Assembly (NCBI GenBank): GCA_020216655.1
Contig: JAIWNU010000074.1
Location: 1 to 19,556, forward strand
Origin: Treponema sp.
GTDB lineage: Bacteria > Spirochaetota > Spirochaetia > Treponematales > Breznakiellaceae
DNA length: 19,556 nucleotides
Direction of reading: 5' to 3'
Positions 1 to 7,719 of the stretch are shown one piece after another. Positions within the stretch are counted from its first letter, which is position 1. Every line of letters begins with the position of its first letter. The position numbers were made by a program, and so were the translations under genes. The notes beneath the pieces were generated by a model, which was given only the letters and a program-made list of their open reading frames with translations, was not told where the DNA came from and ran no database searches.

Positions 1-1
1 C

Positions 2-793
2 ACCGGGTTCATTGCTAAAGATGCTCAGGGCAACATAACTACCCTGGGGCGGGGCGGATCGGATCTGAGCGCGACCATTATCGGCGCAGCGTGTAAAGCC
101 CAGGAAGTCCAGGTCTGGAAAGATGTGGACGGAATCCTCACGGCGGATCCCCGGCTTGTGGCCTCTGCCCGGCCTGTGGAGGCGGTAACCTACGAGGAAG
201 CAGCCGAATTGGCCTATTTTGGCGCCCAGGTACTCCATCCCCGATCCATGCAGCCCTGTATTGCCACCGGGACGACCGTACGGGTTAAAAATTCCTATAA
301 TCCCTCGGCTACGGGTACAAAAATTGTCGGTAAACTGGAAGTCAACGCAGGCCCTGTACGGGCTATTACTTCAAAAAAGAATGTCACCCTTGTCGATATT
401 GTATCGAGCCGAATGCTGGGCCAATACGGTTTTCTGGCGGGGGTTTTCAGTGCCTTTTCGTCCCACAAAATTTCTGTTGATATGGTAGCCACGAGCGAAG
501 TTTCCATTTCGCTCACCCTTGATGCGGCCCACGACCTGGCAGCCCTGAAAAGGGATCTGGAAAAAATTGCCAGTGTAACGATAAAAGAGAAAAAAGCTAT
601 TATTACCATTATCGGAGATGTTCGCCGTTCATCAGAAATTCTTGAGCGAAGCTTCGGCGTGTGTGCTTCCCTGGGTGTACAGGTCCAGATGGTTTCCCAG
701 GGAGCAAGCAAGGTGAACATCAGTTTTATTGTGGACGATGCGGAAGCCCCGCGGGTAGTTCAGGGCCTGCATCATACCTTTTTCGAAGCCTAA
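2..793 (+). CDS. lysC: Aspartokinase, C-terminal part (5' end outside window)
   Basis: Aspartokinase phosphorylates L-aspartate, the first step towards lysine, threonine and methionine. The open frame enters from the left edge and supplies the last 263 residues. It opens with the kinase core, including TTLGRGGSDLSATI near residues 13-26 and VWKDVDGILTADPR near 38-51, both typical of the family. Two ACT regulatory domains follow, at about residues 115-185 and 190-263, so allosteric control by an end product such as lysine is likely but not shown. The ACT segment DIVSSRMLGQYGFLAGVFSA resembles monofunctional, plant-type aspartokinases more than the E. coli bifunctional enzymes. The next gene, dapB, starts 15 bases after the stop. 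The in-frame ATG at 125 is internal to the kinase domain and is not the real start. Confidence 0.95.
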   Translation, partial: TGFIAKDAQGNITTLGRGGSDLSATIIGAACKAQEVQVWKDVDGILTADPRLVASARPVEAVTYEEAAELAYFGAQVLHPRSMQPCIATGTTVRVKNSYNPSATGTKIVGKLEVNAGPVRAITSKKNVTLVDIVSSRMLGQYGFLAGVFSAFSSHKISVDMVATSEVSISLTLDAAHDLAALKRDLEKIASVTIKEKKAIITIIGDVRRSSEILERSFGVCASLGVQVQMVSQGASKVNISFIVDDAEAPRVVQGLHHTFFEA

Positions 794-808
794 AGGTGCG
801 GGGGAACT

Positions 809-1600
809 ATGAATATTGCCCTGATTGGTTACGGTAAAATGGGTCACATGATCGAGGCCGCGGCTTTAGAACGGCAGCATCGGATAGCAGCCTATGTGGA
901 TCCTGTGGTCTCCCCAGCTAAGGGATTTACTTCTGTGGCTGAAATGCTGGCTTCGGGTATTCAGATTGATGTGGCTATAGAATTTACCCGGCCTGATACG
1001 GCGATATCCAACATAGAAGCCCTGGTGAATGCTCGGCTTCCTGTGGTGGTGGGAACCACCGGCTGGTATGCTGGCTTGCCGGAAATTGCGCAGAAGGTGC
1101 AAGAAAAAGAAACGAGTCTCCTGTGGTCCAGTAATTTTTCTATAGGCGTACAGCTTTTTTTCAGAATCGCAAGCTACGCCGCAAAACTTTTTAATGAGTA
1201 TGAGGAGTATGATGTGGGCGGATTCGAAGCCCACCACAATAAAAAGGCCGATAGTCCATCGGGGACCGCTAAAACCCTGGTGGAGCGGGCACTCAAAGAA
1301 CTGGATCGGAAAACAACCCCGGTGTACGATACCTTGAATCGGCCTCCGCGGCCGGAGGAACTCCATTTTTCGAGCCTCCGTGTCGGATCCGTTCCGGGAA
1401 CCCACAGCCTTTTTTTCGATTCTACCGCTGATACCATCGAACTGACCCATACCGCCCGGAGCCGCGAAGGCTTCGCCCGTGGTGCTGTCAGGGCCGCTGA
1501 GTGGCTGGTTGGATGTATAGGTCCTGGGGGAGCCGGAACGCTCAGGCGGAACGGGGTTTTTACCATGGACGATGTACTGGCCCATATTGATATTGCTTAA
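809..1600 (+). CDS. dapB: 4-hydroxy-tetrahydrodipicolinate reductase
   Basis: DapB reduces the product of DapA with NAD(P)H in the lysine/diaminopimelate pathway. The protein has 263 residues, close to the usual family length. The N-terminal Rossmann motif GYGKMG is at residues 7-12. The substrate-binding signature EAHHNKKADSPSGTA is at about 140-154, with the paired His142/His143 and Lys146 expected for catalysis. A G-rich stretch (GGGGGA) lies about five bases before the ATG and can serve as ribosome binding site. It sits 15 bases after lysC and 20 bases before dapA, so it is almost certainly part of one operon. The gene looks intact. Confidence 0.95.
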   Translation: MNIALIGYGKMGHMIEAAALERQHRIAAYVDPVVSPAKGFTSVAEMLASGIQIDVAIEFTRPDTAISNIEALVNARLPVVVGTTGWYAGLPEIAQKVQEKETSLLWSSNFSIGVQLFFRIASYAAKLFNEYEEYDVGGFEAHHNKKADSPSGTAKTLVERALKELDRKTTPVYDTLNRPPRPEELHFSSLRVGSVPGTHSLFFDSTADTIELTHTARSREGFARGAVRAAEWLVGCIGPGGAGTLRRNGVFTMDDVLAHIDIA

Positions 1601-1620
1601 AAACATTAATGGAGCGTTTT

Positions 1621-2529
1621 ATGATGGAATTACGGGGAGCTTTTACTGCCCTTGTTACTCCCATGCATACCGACGGAACGGTTGACTATGAAGGATTTAG
1701 GACCCTGGTTCGTTTCCAAATAGAGAAGGGTATTCACGGTCTTGTACCTCTGGGGACTACCGGTGAAACGCCGACTTTGGAACGGGAAGAACAGGATAAG
1801 CTTATTGAGATTGCGGTACAGGAGGCCGCTGGACGCGTACCGGTCATTGTTGGAGTCGGGTCTAATTCAACTTCCCACACGATTCAGAATGCCAAACGGG
1901 CCCGCTCTCTCGGAGCGGATGCAGTCTTGGTGGTTACCCCCTATTACAATAAGCCTACCAACGAAGGCATAATTCGGCATTTTACCGCCATAGCAGACGC
2001 TACGGATGCACCCATCCTTATTTATAATATTGCTTCCAGAACGGGCAAAAATATTGATGTGCCAACCATGGAAAAGCTGTCCCGGATTCCGACGGTGATC
2101 GGAGTCAAGGAGGCCTCCGGGGATCTGGCGCAAATGGGAGACATTATCCAGAGTGTTGCCAAACCGTGCCGGGCTCAAGGAAAGCCCTTTGCGGTCCTCT
2201 CAGGGGATGATGCCTTTACCCTTGCCCTCTGCGCTCTGGGAGGGGATGGGGTGGTGTCCGTAGTTTCAAATTTAGTTCCCGACAGGGTGAGCCGCCTCGC
2301 TGAAGCCTGCCTGGCCGGGGACTTTGCCAAGGCGCGGGAATTCCATTACAGTTTGCTTCCCCTTTTTAAGGGAGCCTTTATAGAAACTAATCCAATCCCC
2401 ATAAAAACTGCCATGGGCTGGGCGGGGCTTCCTGCCGGTCCCTGCAGGCTGCCCCTTTGTGAATTGGAAGCAACAAATGTACCAAAGCTAAAGGCCGCCC
2501 TTGTGGCCGCCGGCATCAACATGAAATAA
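1621..2529 (+). CDS. dapA: 4-hydroxy-tetrahydrodipicolinate synthase
   Basis: DapA condenses pyruvate with aspartate semialdehyde, the committed step to lysine. From the chosen start the protein has 302 residues, near the family norm of about 290-300. Visible landmarks are PLGTTGETPTL (43-53), the YYNKP loop (108-112), the YNIASRTG segment (135-142), and the Schiff-base lysine Lys163 in IGVKEASGDLA. The ATG at 1621 is preferred because GGAG at 1611-1614 lies six bases upstream. An in-frame ATG at 1609 has no Shine-Dalgarno sequence and would add only MERF. Belonging to the DapA/NanA superfamily, it could in principle act on another aldol substrate, but its place between dapB and asd makes DapA very likely. 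Confidence 0.95.
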   Translation: MMELRGAFTALVTPMHTDGTVDYEGFRTLVRFQIEKGIHGLVPLGTTGETPTLEREEQDKLIEIAVQEAAGRVPVIVGVGSNSTSHTIQNAKRARSLGADAVLVVTPYYNKPTNEGIIRHFTAIADATDAPILIYNIASRTGKNIDVPTMEKLSRIPTVIGVKEASGDLAQMGDIIQSVAKPCRAQGKPFAVLSGDDAFTLALCALGGDGVVSVVSNLVPDRVSRLAEACLAGDFAKAREFHYSLLPLFKGAFIETNPIPIKTAMGWAGLPAGPCRLPLCELEATNVPKLKAALVAAGINMK

Positions 2530-2556
2530 ACCTACTATAATAAGGAGAAAGGAAAA

Positions 2557-3654
2557 ATGCAGAAGATACCAGTTGGAGTTCTTGGCGCCACCGGAATGGT
2601 TGGCCAGCAGTATATAGCCCTTCTTGCGGATCACCCCTGGTTCGAGGTCCGCTATGTGGCAGCCTCTCCCCGCAGCGCGGGAAAAAGCTACGCAGAAGCA
2701 GTAGCTGGCCGCTGGCACCTGAGCCGCAGCTACGGCCCGGGGGTGGGAAACCTTATCGTTGCCGATGCCAACGATGTTCAGGCTGCGGTAGCGGCCTTTA
2801 AGAAGGGGGACTGCGCCTTTGTGTTTTCAGCCCTGGAAATGTCCAAGGACGAAATAAAAGCTCTGGAAGAAGCCTACGCAGCGGCGGGTATCCCGGTAGT
2901 ATCCAACGCGTCAGCCCACCGGTGGACTCAGGATGTTCCCATGCTGATCGCCGAAATCAATCCGCACCATGCGGATATTATTCCCCAGCAGCGGAAACAG
3001 CGGGGCTGGGACAAGGGTTTTATCGCGGTAAAGCCCAACTGTTCCATTCAAAGCTATATGACTCCCATTTGGGCCCTCATGCAGGAGGGCTACGAAATCC
3101 GCCGTATGTTTGTTACTACCATGCAGGCCGTTTCCGGCGCGGGGTATCCGGGGGTACCAAGCCTTGATATGATTGATAACATTGTACCCTATATTGGCGG
3201 AGAAGAAGAAAAGTCCGAACAGGAACCACTTAAAATTTTGGGTTCCATACAGGGAGGCAGCATTGTAAACGCTTCAGGGCCCCTTGTCTCTGCCCACTGT
3301 AACCGGGTGCCAGTTGTGGATGGACACACCGCCTGTGTGAGCCTTGAGTTTGGGGATAAAAAGCCAAGCATTGAAGAAGTAAAGGCAATCTGGAGTAAAT
3401 TCCGGGCTCTTCCCCAGGAGCTGAAGCTGCCCTTTGCACCGGAACAGCCCATTATCGTCAGGGAGGAGGCGGACCGGCCCCAGCCGCGGAAGGACCGGGA
3501 TGCTGATAAGGCCATGGCCGTCAGTGTGGGACGCATCAGGCCCTGCAAGCTCTTTGATCTGCGTTTTGTTGGACTTTCCCACAATACGGTCCGCGGTGCT
3601 GCGGGCGGCGGTATCCTTAATGCGGAGCTTCTCAAAGCAAAGGGTTATCTGTAA
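2557..3654 (+). CDS. asd: Aspartate-semialdehyde dehydrogenase, archaeal/fungal-like class
   Basis: This enzyme reduces aspartyl phosphate, made by LysC, to aspartate semialdehyde for DapA. The 365-residue protein has the N-terminal NADP-binding motif GVLGATGMVGQQY at 7-19, the catalytic cysteine Cys162 in VKPNCSIQSYMTP, and the active-site histidine His257 in RVPVVDGHT. The motif QAVSGAGYPGVPSLDMIDN and the acidic GGEEEKSEQE segment are characteristic of the longer archaeal/fungal-type Asd branch rather than the E. coli type. A strong ribosome binding site (AAGGAG) precedes the ATG. It sits 27 bases after dapA and 9 bases before lysA in the same operon. Motifs and context agree; the subclass is judged from motif memory, not from a tree. 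Confidence 0.93.
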   Translation: MQKIPVGVLGATGMVGQQYIALLADHPWFEVRYVAASPRSAGKSYAEAVAGRWHLSRSYGPGVGNLIVADANDVQAAVAAFKKGDCAFVFSALEMSKDEIKALEEAYAAAGIPVVSNASAHRWTQDVPMLIAEINPHHADIIPQQRKQRGWDKGFIAVKPNCSIQSYMTPIWALMQEGYEIRRMFVTTMQAVSGAGYPGVPSLDMIDNIVPYIGGEEEKSEQEPLKILGSIQGGSIVNASGPLVSAHCNRVPVVDGHTACVSLEFGDKKPSIEEVKAIWSKFRALPQELKLPFAPEQPIIVREEADRPQPRKDRDADKAMAVSVGRIRPCKLFDLRFVGLSHNTVRGAAGGGILNAELLKAKGYL

Positions 3655-3663
3655 GATTACATT

Positions 3664-4938
3664 ATGAACAACAAAACCTTTCCGCTTTCTGCAGAACAAT
3701 TGCGGAACCTTGTTTCGCAGTATCCTACTCCCTTTTATCTTTATGACGAAGGGGCAATCCGGAAAAATGCCCGGGCTATTAAAAAGGCTTTTTCGATTTT
3801 ACCAGGCTTTTTTGAGCATTTCGCGGTCAAGGCGCTGCCCAATCCCTTTATCATGAAGATCCTCCATGACGAAGGTTTTGGCGCCGATTGTTCGAGTCTG
3901 CCGGAACTGCTCTTGGCTGAGCGTGCAGGGATTCGGGGTGAGGAAATAATGTTCACCTCCAATGATACCCCCGCCGAGGAGTTCCGGGCGGCACGAAGGC
4001 TGGGGGCCATCATCAATCTGGATGACTTTACCCATATTGAATTCCTTGAATCCGCTGCGGGTATACCGGATTTGGTTTCCTGCCGATACAACCCGGGTCC
4101 TCTTAAAGAAGGCAATGCCATCATCGGAAAACCGGAGGAGGCCAAGTACGGTTTTACCCGGGATCAGCTATTCGAAGGCTACCGGCTTCTTAAAGCAAAG
4201 GGGGCCACACGCTTTGCACTCCATACTATGGTGGCTTCGAACGAACTCAATATTGAATACCATATCGAAACCGCCCGGATACTCTTTGAGCTTGCTGCGG
4301 AACTATACCGCAGGCTCGACATCCGGCTCGAGTTTGTTAACCTGGGGGGCGGCGCGGGCATTCCTTACCGGCTAGAACAGAAACCTATCGATTACGAAGC
4401 CCTCGCACGGGGTATCCGCGCCGCGTACGATGCAATTATTGTGCCCGCAGGTTTGGATCCGCTTGGTATACACCTTGAGTGGGGGCGCATTATTACCGGG
4501 CCCTATGGCTGGCTTGTCAGTACGGCAATTCACGAAAAACATATCTACCGGAACTACATTGGCCTCGATGCTTCCATGGCGGATCTCATGCGGCCAGGCA
4601 TGTACGGGGCCTACCACCACATAACGGTGGCAGGCAAAGAACAGGAAGTCCCTGCAGAAACCTATGATGTGGTGGGGAGTCTCTGTGAAAATAACGATAA
4701 ATTTGCAGTCCAGAGGAAACTCCCTAAAATCGACATCGGAGATGTGCTCATTATCCATGATGCGGGGGCCCATGGCAGAGCGATGGGCTTTAACTACAAC
4801 GGAAAACTTCGGGCAGGGGAACTGCTGCTTCGTACCGATGGTTCGGTGCTCCAAATTCGGCGCCGTGAAACGGTGGAAGATTATTTTGCCACCCTGGACT
4901 TTTCAGCCCTCGCCCAGTTTTCTCCAGAGAGAACCTAA
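3664..4938 (+). CDS. lysA: Diaminopimelate decarboxylase
   Basis: LysA decarboxylates meso-diaminopimelate to L-lysine using pyridoxal phosphate. The 424-residue protein shows the fold III PLP-enzyme landmarks in order: FAVKALPNP with the PLP lysine Lys56, GADCSSLPEL, FVNLGGGAGIPY (the phosphate-binding glycine loop), EWGRIITGPYG, the catalytic SLCENNDKFA segment, and DAGAHGRAMGFNYNGKLR near the C-terminus. The usual FHVKAN is FAVKAL here and the common DAGAY is DAGAH, which points to a divergent subfamily rather than a broken enzyme. No strong Shine-Dalgarno is visible before the ATG, which follows the asd stop by only nine bases, so coupling to asd is possible. Other ornithine/arginine decarboxylase-like roles are less likely in this operon. 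Confidence 0.92.
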   Translation: MNNKTFPLSAEQLRNLVSQYPTPFYLYDEGAIRKNARAIKKAFSILPGFFEHFAVKALPNPFIMKILHDEGFGADCSSLPELLLAERAGIRGEEIMFTSNDTPAEEFRAARRLGAIINLDDFTHIEFLESAAGIPDLVSCRYNPGPLKEGNAIIGKPEEAKYGFTRDQLFEGYRLLKAKGATRFALHTMVASNELNIEYHIETARILFELAAELYRRLDIRLEFVNLGGGAGIPYRLEQKPIDYEALARGIRAAYDAIIVPAGLDPLGIHLEWGRIITGPYGWLVSTAIHEKHIYRNYIGLDASMADLMRPGMYGAYHHITVAGKEQEVPAETYDVVGSLCENNDKFAVQRKLPKIDIGDVLIIHDAGAHGRAMGFNYNGKLRAGELLLRTDGSVLQIRRRETVEDYFATLDFSALAQFSPERT

Positions 4939-4953
4939 GCAAAGGAACTAGTT

Positions 4954-6177
4954 ATGCTTGTACGCAACAAAAATATTGGAAATCTAAAGGCTGGCTACCT
5001 TTTCCCGGAAATAGCAAAGCGCCGCCGGGACTTTCTTGCCAAACATCCTGAAGCAAAGATTATCAGCCTTGGTATCGGTAATACTACCGAACCCATTACG
5101 CCCCATATCGATGCGGGCCTCGTGGAAGGTGCCAGGCGGCTTGCCACCAAGGAAGGCTATACCGGTTACGGCGACGAGCAGGGCATGACTGCCCTCCGGG
5201 AACGAATCGCCCAGGTTTTTTACAATTCTCTTAAAGGATGCAGAACAATTAGTGCCGATGAAGTATTTATCTCCGACGGTGCTAAATGTGATATCGGGAG
5301 GCTTCAGCTGCTTTTTGGCAGCTCTGTTCCGGTGGCAGTCCAGGACCCTTCATATCCGGTCTATGTAGACGGTTCAGTCCTTATCGGGGCTGCTGGCCCT
5401 TGGAATGGTACCGGCTACGAAGGTATTAGCTACCTTCCCTGTAATGCGGAGAACAATTATTTCCCCGATCTGGCAAAGCTGCCGAAAAACAGCCTTGTAT
5501 ATTTCTGCTCTCCCAATAATCCCACCGGAGCGGTAGCGACAAAGGATCAGCTCACTGCCCTTGTTAAAGCAGTCCAGGAGTCTGGCTCTATTCTGATCTT
5601 TGACGCAGCCTACGCTGAATATATCCGATCCCCTGAACTTCCCAAGAGTATTTTCCAAATTCCCGGTGCGGAAACCTGTGCGATCGAAGTTAATTCCTTT
5701 TCTAAACCAATTGGATTTACCGGTGTCCGTCTTGGTTGGACCATAGTTCCTAAAACCCTGGTCTACGATGGAGGCGAAAGCGTTAATGCCGACTGGAACC
5801 GTATATGTACCACGGTTTTTAATGGAGCTTCCAACATAGCCCAGTACGGCGGGCTTGCGGCCCTTGACCCAGAGGGGCTTAAAGAAATGCAGCAGCTTAC
5901 GGATTACTATCTGGAAAATGCCCGGCTTATTAGGAGTACCTTGCAAAACCTTGGAATTTCTTGCGTCGGAGGAGACAATGCGCCTTATATCTGGGCCCAG
6001 TTCCCCGGCAGGACAAGCTGGGATGTGTTCGAAAAAATCCTCGAAACATGCTGGGTTGTGACCACCCCCGGTTCAGGGTTCGGTCCCGCAGGGGAATCCT
6101 TTATCCGTTTTTCCGCCTTTGGCCACCGCGAAGATATCGAAGAGGCTTGCCAGCGGCTTTCGCGCTTAACCCTCTGA
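4954..6177 (+). CDS. dapL: LL-diaminopimelate aminotransferase
   Basis: DapL converts tetrahydrodipicolinate directly to LL-diaminopimelate using glutamate, bypassing the succinylase and acetylase routes. The 407-residue protein is a fold I PLP aminotransferase. It carries the N-terminal NLKAGYLFPEIAKRR and ISLGIGNTTEP segments typical of DapL, SDGAKCDIGRLQ (107-118), FCSPNNPTGA (184-193), and the PLP-binding Lys251 in VNSFSKPIGFTGVRLGW. An AAGGA ribosome binding site lies eight to nine bases before the ATG. It is the last gene of the lysine cluster, 15 bases after lysA. The operon therefore holds aspartate-to-lysine enzymes except diaminopimelate epimerase (DapF), which must be encoded elsewhere. 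Confidence 0.95.
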   Translation: MLVRNKNIGNLKAGYLFPEIAKRRRDFLAKHPEAKIISLGIGNTTEPITPHIDAGLVEGARRLATKEGYTGYGDEQGMTALRERIAQVFYNSLKGCRTISADEVFISDGAKCDIGRLQLLFGSSVPVAVQDPSYPVYVDGSVLIGAAGPWNGTGYEGISYLPCNAENNYFPDLAKLPKNSLVYFCSPNNPTGAVATKDQLTALVKAVQESGSILIFDAAYAEYIRSPELPKSIFQIPGAETCAIEVNSFSKPIGFTGVRLGWTIVPKTLVYDGGESVNADWNRICTTVFNGASNIAQYGGLAALDPEGLKEMQQLTDYYLENARLIRSTLQNLGISCVGGDNAPYIWAQFPGRTSWDVFEKILETCWVVTTPGSGFGPAGESFIRFSAFGHREDIEEACQRLSRLTL

Positions 6178-6200
6178 TCTAGGCAAACGAGGCGCCCCTT

Positions 6201-6209
6201 TGGTATAGT
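6201..6209 (+). promoter_or_regulatory. Extended -10 promoter candidate for the asparaginase-like gene
   Basis: TGG-TATAGT fits an extended -10 element (TGn plus a 5/6 match to TATAAT) in the short gap after dapL. No good -35 hexamer is seen. Initiation would fall near 6216, inside the left arm of the inverted repeat at 6213-6244. A very similar CTTTGGTATA stretch lies in the tRNA promoter at 13875-13884. Confidence 0.45.
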
Positions 6210-6212
6210 AGG

Positions 6213-6244
6213 CCCGTTCTGAATGGCCCTGGACACAGAACGGG
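6213..6244 (+). promoter_or_regulatory. Perfect 9-bp inverted repeat overlapping the ribosome binding site
   Basis: CCCGTTCTG (6213-6221) and CAGAACGGG (6236-6244) are exact reverse complements separated by 14 bases. In RNA they would form a stable hairpin. The right arm ends in GGG, which is part of the Shine-Dalgarno GGGAG (6242-6246) six bases before the ATG at 6253. The structure could therefore hide the ribosome binding site, or in DNA act as an operator just downstream of the -10 element. No run of T follows it, so it is not an intrinsic terminator. Confidence 0.6.
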
Positions 6245-6252
6245 AGATTCTG

Positions 6253-6741
6253 ATGAATGGTATAAGAATTCTTATAACCGGCGGCACCTTTGATAAACAT
6301 TATGACGAACTGAAGGGTGTATTGACCTTCAAGAATAGCCATCTGCCGGATATTATTAAGCAGGTTCGTATCACCGTTCCGGTGGAACTCGAAATTAATC
6401 AGTTGGTAGACAGCCTTGAAATGGGTGACCAGGATAGGCAAAATATCCTTGCGGCATGCAAAAAGGCTCCTGAAGAAAAAATTATCATTACCCATGGAAC
6501 GGACCGTATGGTCGATACTGCGAAAGTCCTCGGTCCTGCGGGCCTGCAAAAGACCATTGTGCTTACCGGTGCCATGGTCCCCTATTCGGTGGCCGGCAGC
6601 GATGCTCTGTTTAATCTGGGCTGTGCTTTTTCTGCGGTCCAGCTGTTACCAGCCGGGGTTTATATTACAATGAACGGTCGGGTTTTCCCCTGGGACCGGG
6701 TGAGAAAAAACTACGAAAAGGGTGTGTTCGAAACAATATAA
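6253..6741 (+). CDS. Single-domain asparaginase-like protein
   Basis: The 162-residue protein matches only the N-terminal domain of the type I/II L-asparaginases, which are usually about 330 residues. The key N-domain motifs are present: GGTFDK with Thr12, a tyrosine at 17, THGTD with Thr83/Asp84, Lys100 and TGAM at 105-108. The C-terminal domain, which supplies the dimer partner's residues to the active site, is absent. The stop is followed by an oppositely oriented gene, so no missing half follows. ATG 6253 is chosen because GGGAG lies six bases upstream; an ATG at 6223 would lie in the hairpin loop without a ribosome binding site. Whether it still hydrolyses asparagine or another amide is unknown. 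It is 75 bases after dapL and may be co-transcribed or use the promoter at 6201. Confidence 0.75.
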   Translation: MNGIRILITGGTFDKHYDELKGVLTFKNSHLPDIIKQVRITVPVELEINQLVDSLEMGDQDRQNILAACKKAPEEKIIITHGTDRMVDTAKVLGPAGLQKTIVLTGAMVPYSVAGSDALFNLGCAFSAVQLLPAGVYITMNGRVFPWDRVRKNYEKGVFETI

Positions 6742-6746
6742 TCCTC

Positions 6747-7718
6747 TTATTGGGCTGCCTCTGATGCTGTCTCAGATTTTTCATTCGGGGCAGCGTTAAT
6801 GTCTTTCCCTATCGATAAGGCTCTGCGCGTAGGAAGCTTAATATTGTCCGCAGAGATTACTATACCGATACTCCCTTCATAAAGGACCGCAGTGCTTGCG
6901 GGGCTTTTGAGGCTGCCTACACCCCAGGCATAAAGAGGAGAGCGGGCACCTCCCATAATTTTAAAAGCATCGGAAAATCTAAAGGTGGCATTCATGCCAA
7001 TCATGAGGGCTGCCAGTTCATCGGTACTGGTACTGGCGCTTATATAAGAGCGTTTGAGCGATTGGTATCCTAAGGTAATGATTGCCGTATAGGGAACATT
7101 TTTCTTGAACACTTCGGTGACCATATCGTAATTAGTAACGCTGTCTACCGTGGTAAGACTTGCAGTTTGTTTCAGGGTAAAGGTTTTTGTGGATAGTCTG
7201 AAACTGGTAAGGGTGTTAGGGCCCCATACCCCAAAGGCCATTTCGCTCCGCTGCTGTACATAATCTCCTGGAACAGTAATACCCGCTCCGATGGTCGTAT
7301 CGGACCGGAAGGTCCCGTACAATATCCCCGGCAATGTCATAGTTAAGGTCGTAGAAAGACCGGATGTTATAAGTGATGAATTGGCGTTGAAAAGACCAAA
7401 AAAAGGTCCCACTGCGATTTTGGCGTATCCTGTATCAAAGGACACTGTTGTATAGAGGCTGTTACGGAGTATGGGGTCCCGGTTAAAGATGACGGCAAAA
7501 AGAGCGCTTTCTGCTATTGGTTGTTCTATTTTAGCAGTCCCGCTTATATATAAGAGTTCGGTAAAGGGCAGGTTTCCATCACTCAGGGCGGTAATACGAC
7601 TCATATCAAAGGCCATATTTCCCAGGGAACCTTCCAGACTGATATCCAGGGCGAAAGGTGATGAGGCAAACCCTAACAAAAGAAAGAAACTAATAAATGC
7701 TATTGCTTTATATTTCAT
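6747..7718 (-). CDS. Secreted, putative outer-membrane beta-barrel protein
   Basis: I do not recognise the family. The 323-residue protein begins with a clear signal peptide (MKYKAIAFISFFLLLGFASS, likely cleaved after SPFAL). The rest is rich in alternating hydrophobic, Ser/Thr and Gly residues, as in amphipathic beta strands, which suggests an outer-membrane barrel. No lipobox cysteine is seen. The C-terminus is not a typical aromatic barrel signal: after the last strand-like segment comes a polar tail of about 30 residues ending in SETASEAAQ. It starts one base after the stop of the upstream gene and is surely co-transcribed with it. Its 3' end lies five bases from the end of the converging asparaginase-like gene. 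Function unknown. Confidence 0.7.
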   Translation of the reverse strand: MKYKAIAFISFFLLLGFASSPFALDISLEGSLGNMAFDMSRITALSDGNLPFTELLYISGTAKIEQPIAESALFAVIFNRDPILRNSLYTTVSFDTGYAKIAVGPFFGLFNANSSLITSGLSTTLTMTLPGILYGTFRSDTTIGAGITVPGDYVQQRSEMAFGVWGPNTLTSFRLSTKTFTLKQTASLTTVDSVTNYDMVTEVFKKNVPYTAIITLGYQSLKRSYISASTSTDELAALMIGMNATFRFSDAFKIMGGARSPLYAWGVGSLKSPASTAVLYEGSIGIVISADNIKLPTRRALSIGKDINAAPNEKSETASEAAQ

Positions 7719-7719
7719 A

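Noticed and set aside
866..1606. Open frame antisense to dapB
   Set aside because: No ribosome binding site or recognisable domain; it mirrors an intact dapB.
2536..2541. TATAAT before asd
   Set aside because: A perfect -10 hexamer, but no -35 at proper spacing and it sits inside an operon gap next to the ribosome binding site; likely chance.
6760..6781. TCTGA/TCAGA hairpin followed by five T after the asparaginase-like gene
   Set aside because: The stem is only five base pairs and lies in the coding end of the opposed gene; too weak to call a terminator.
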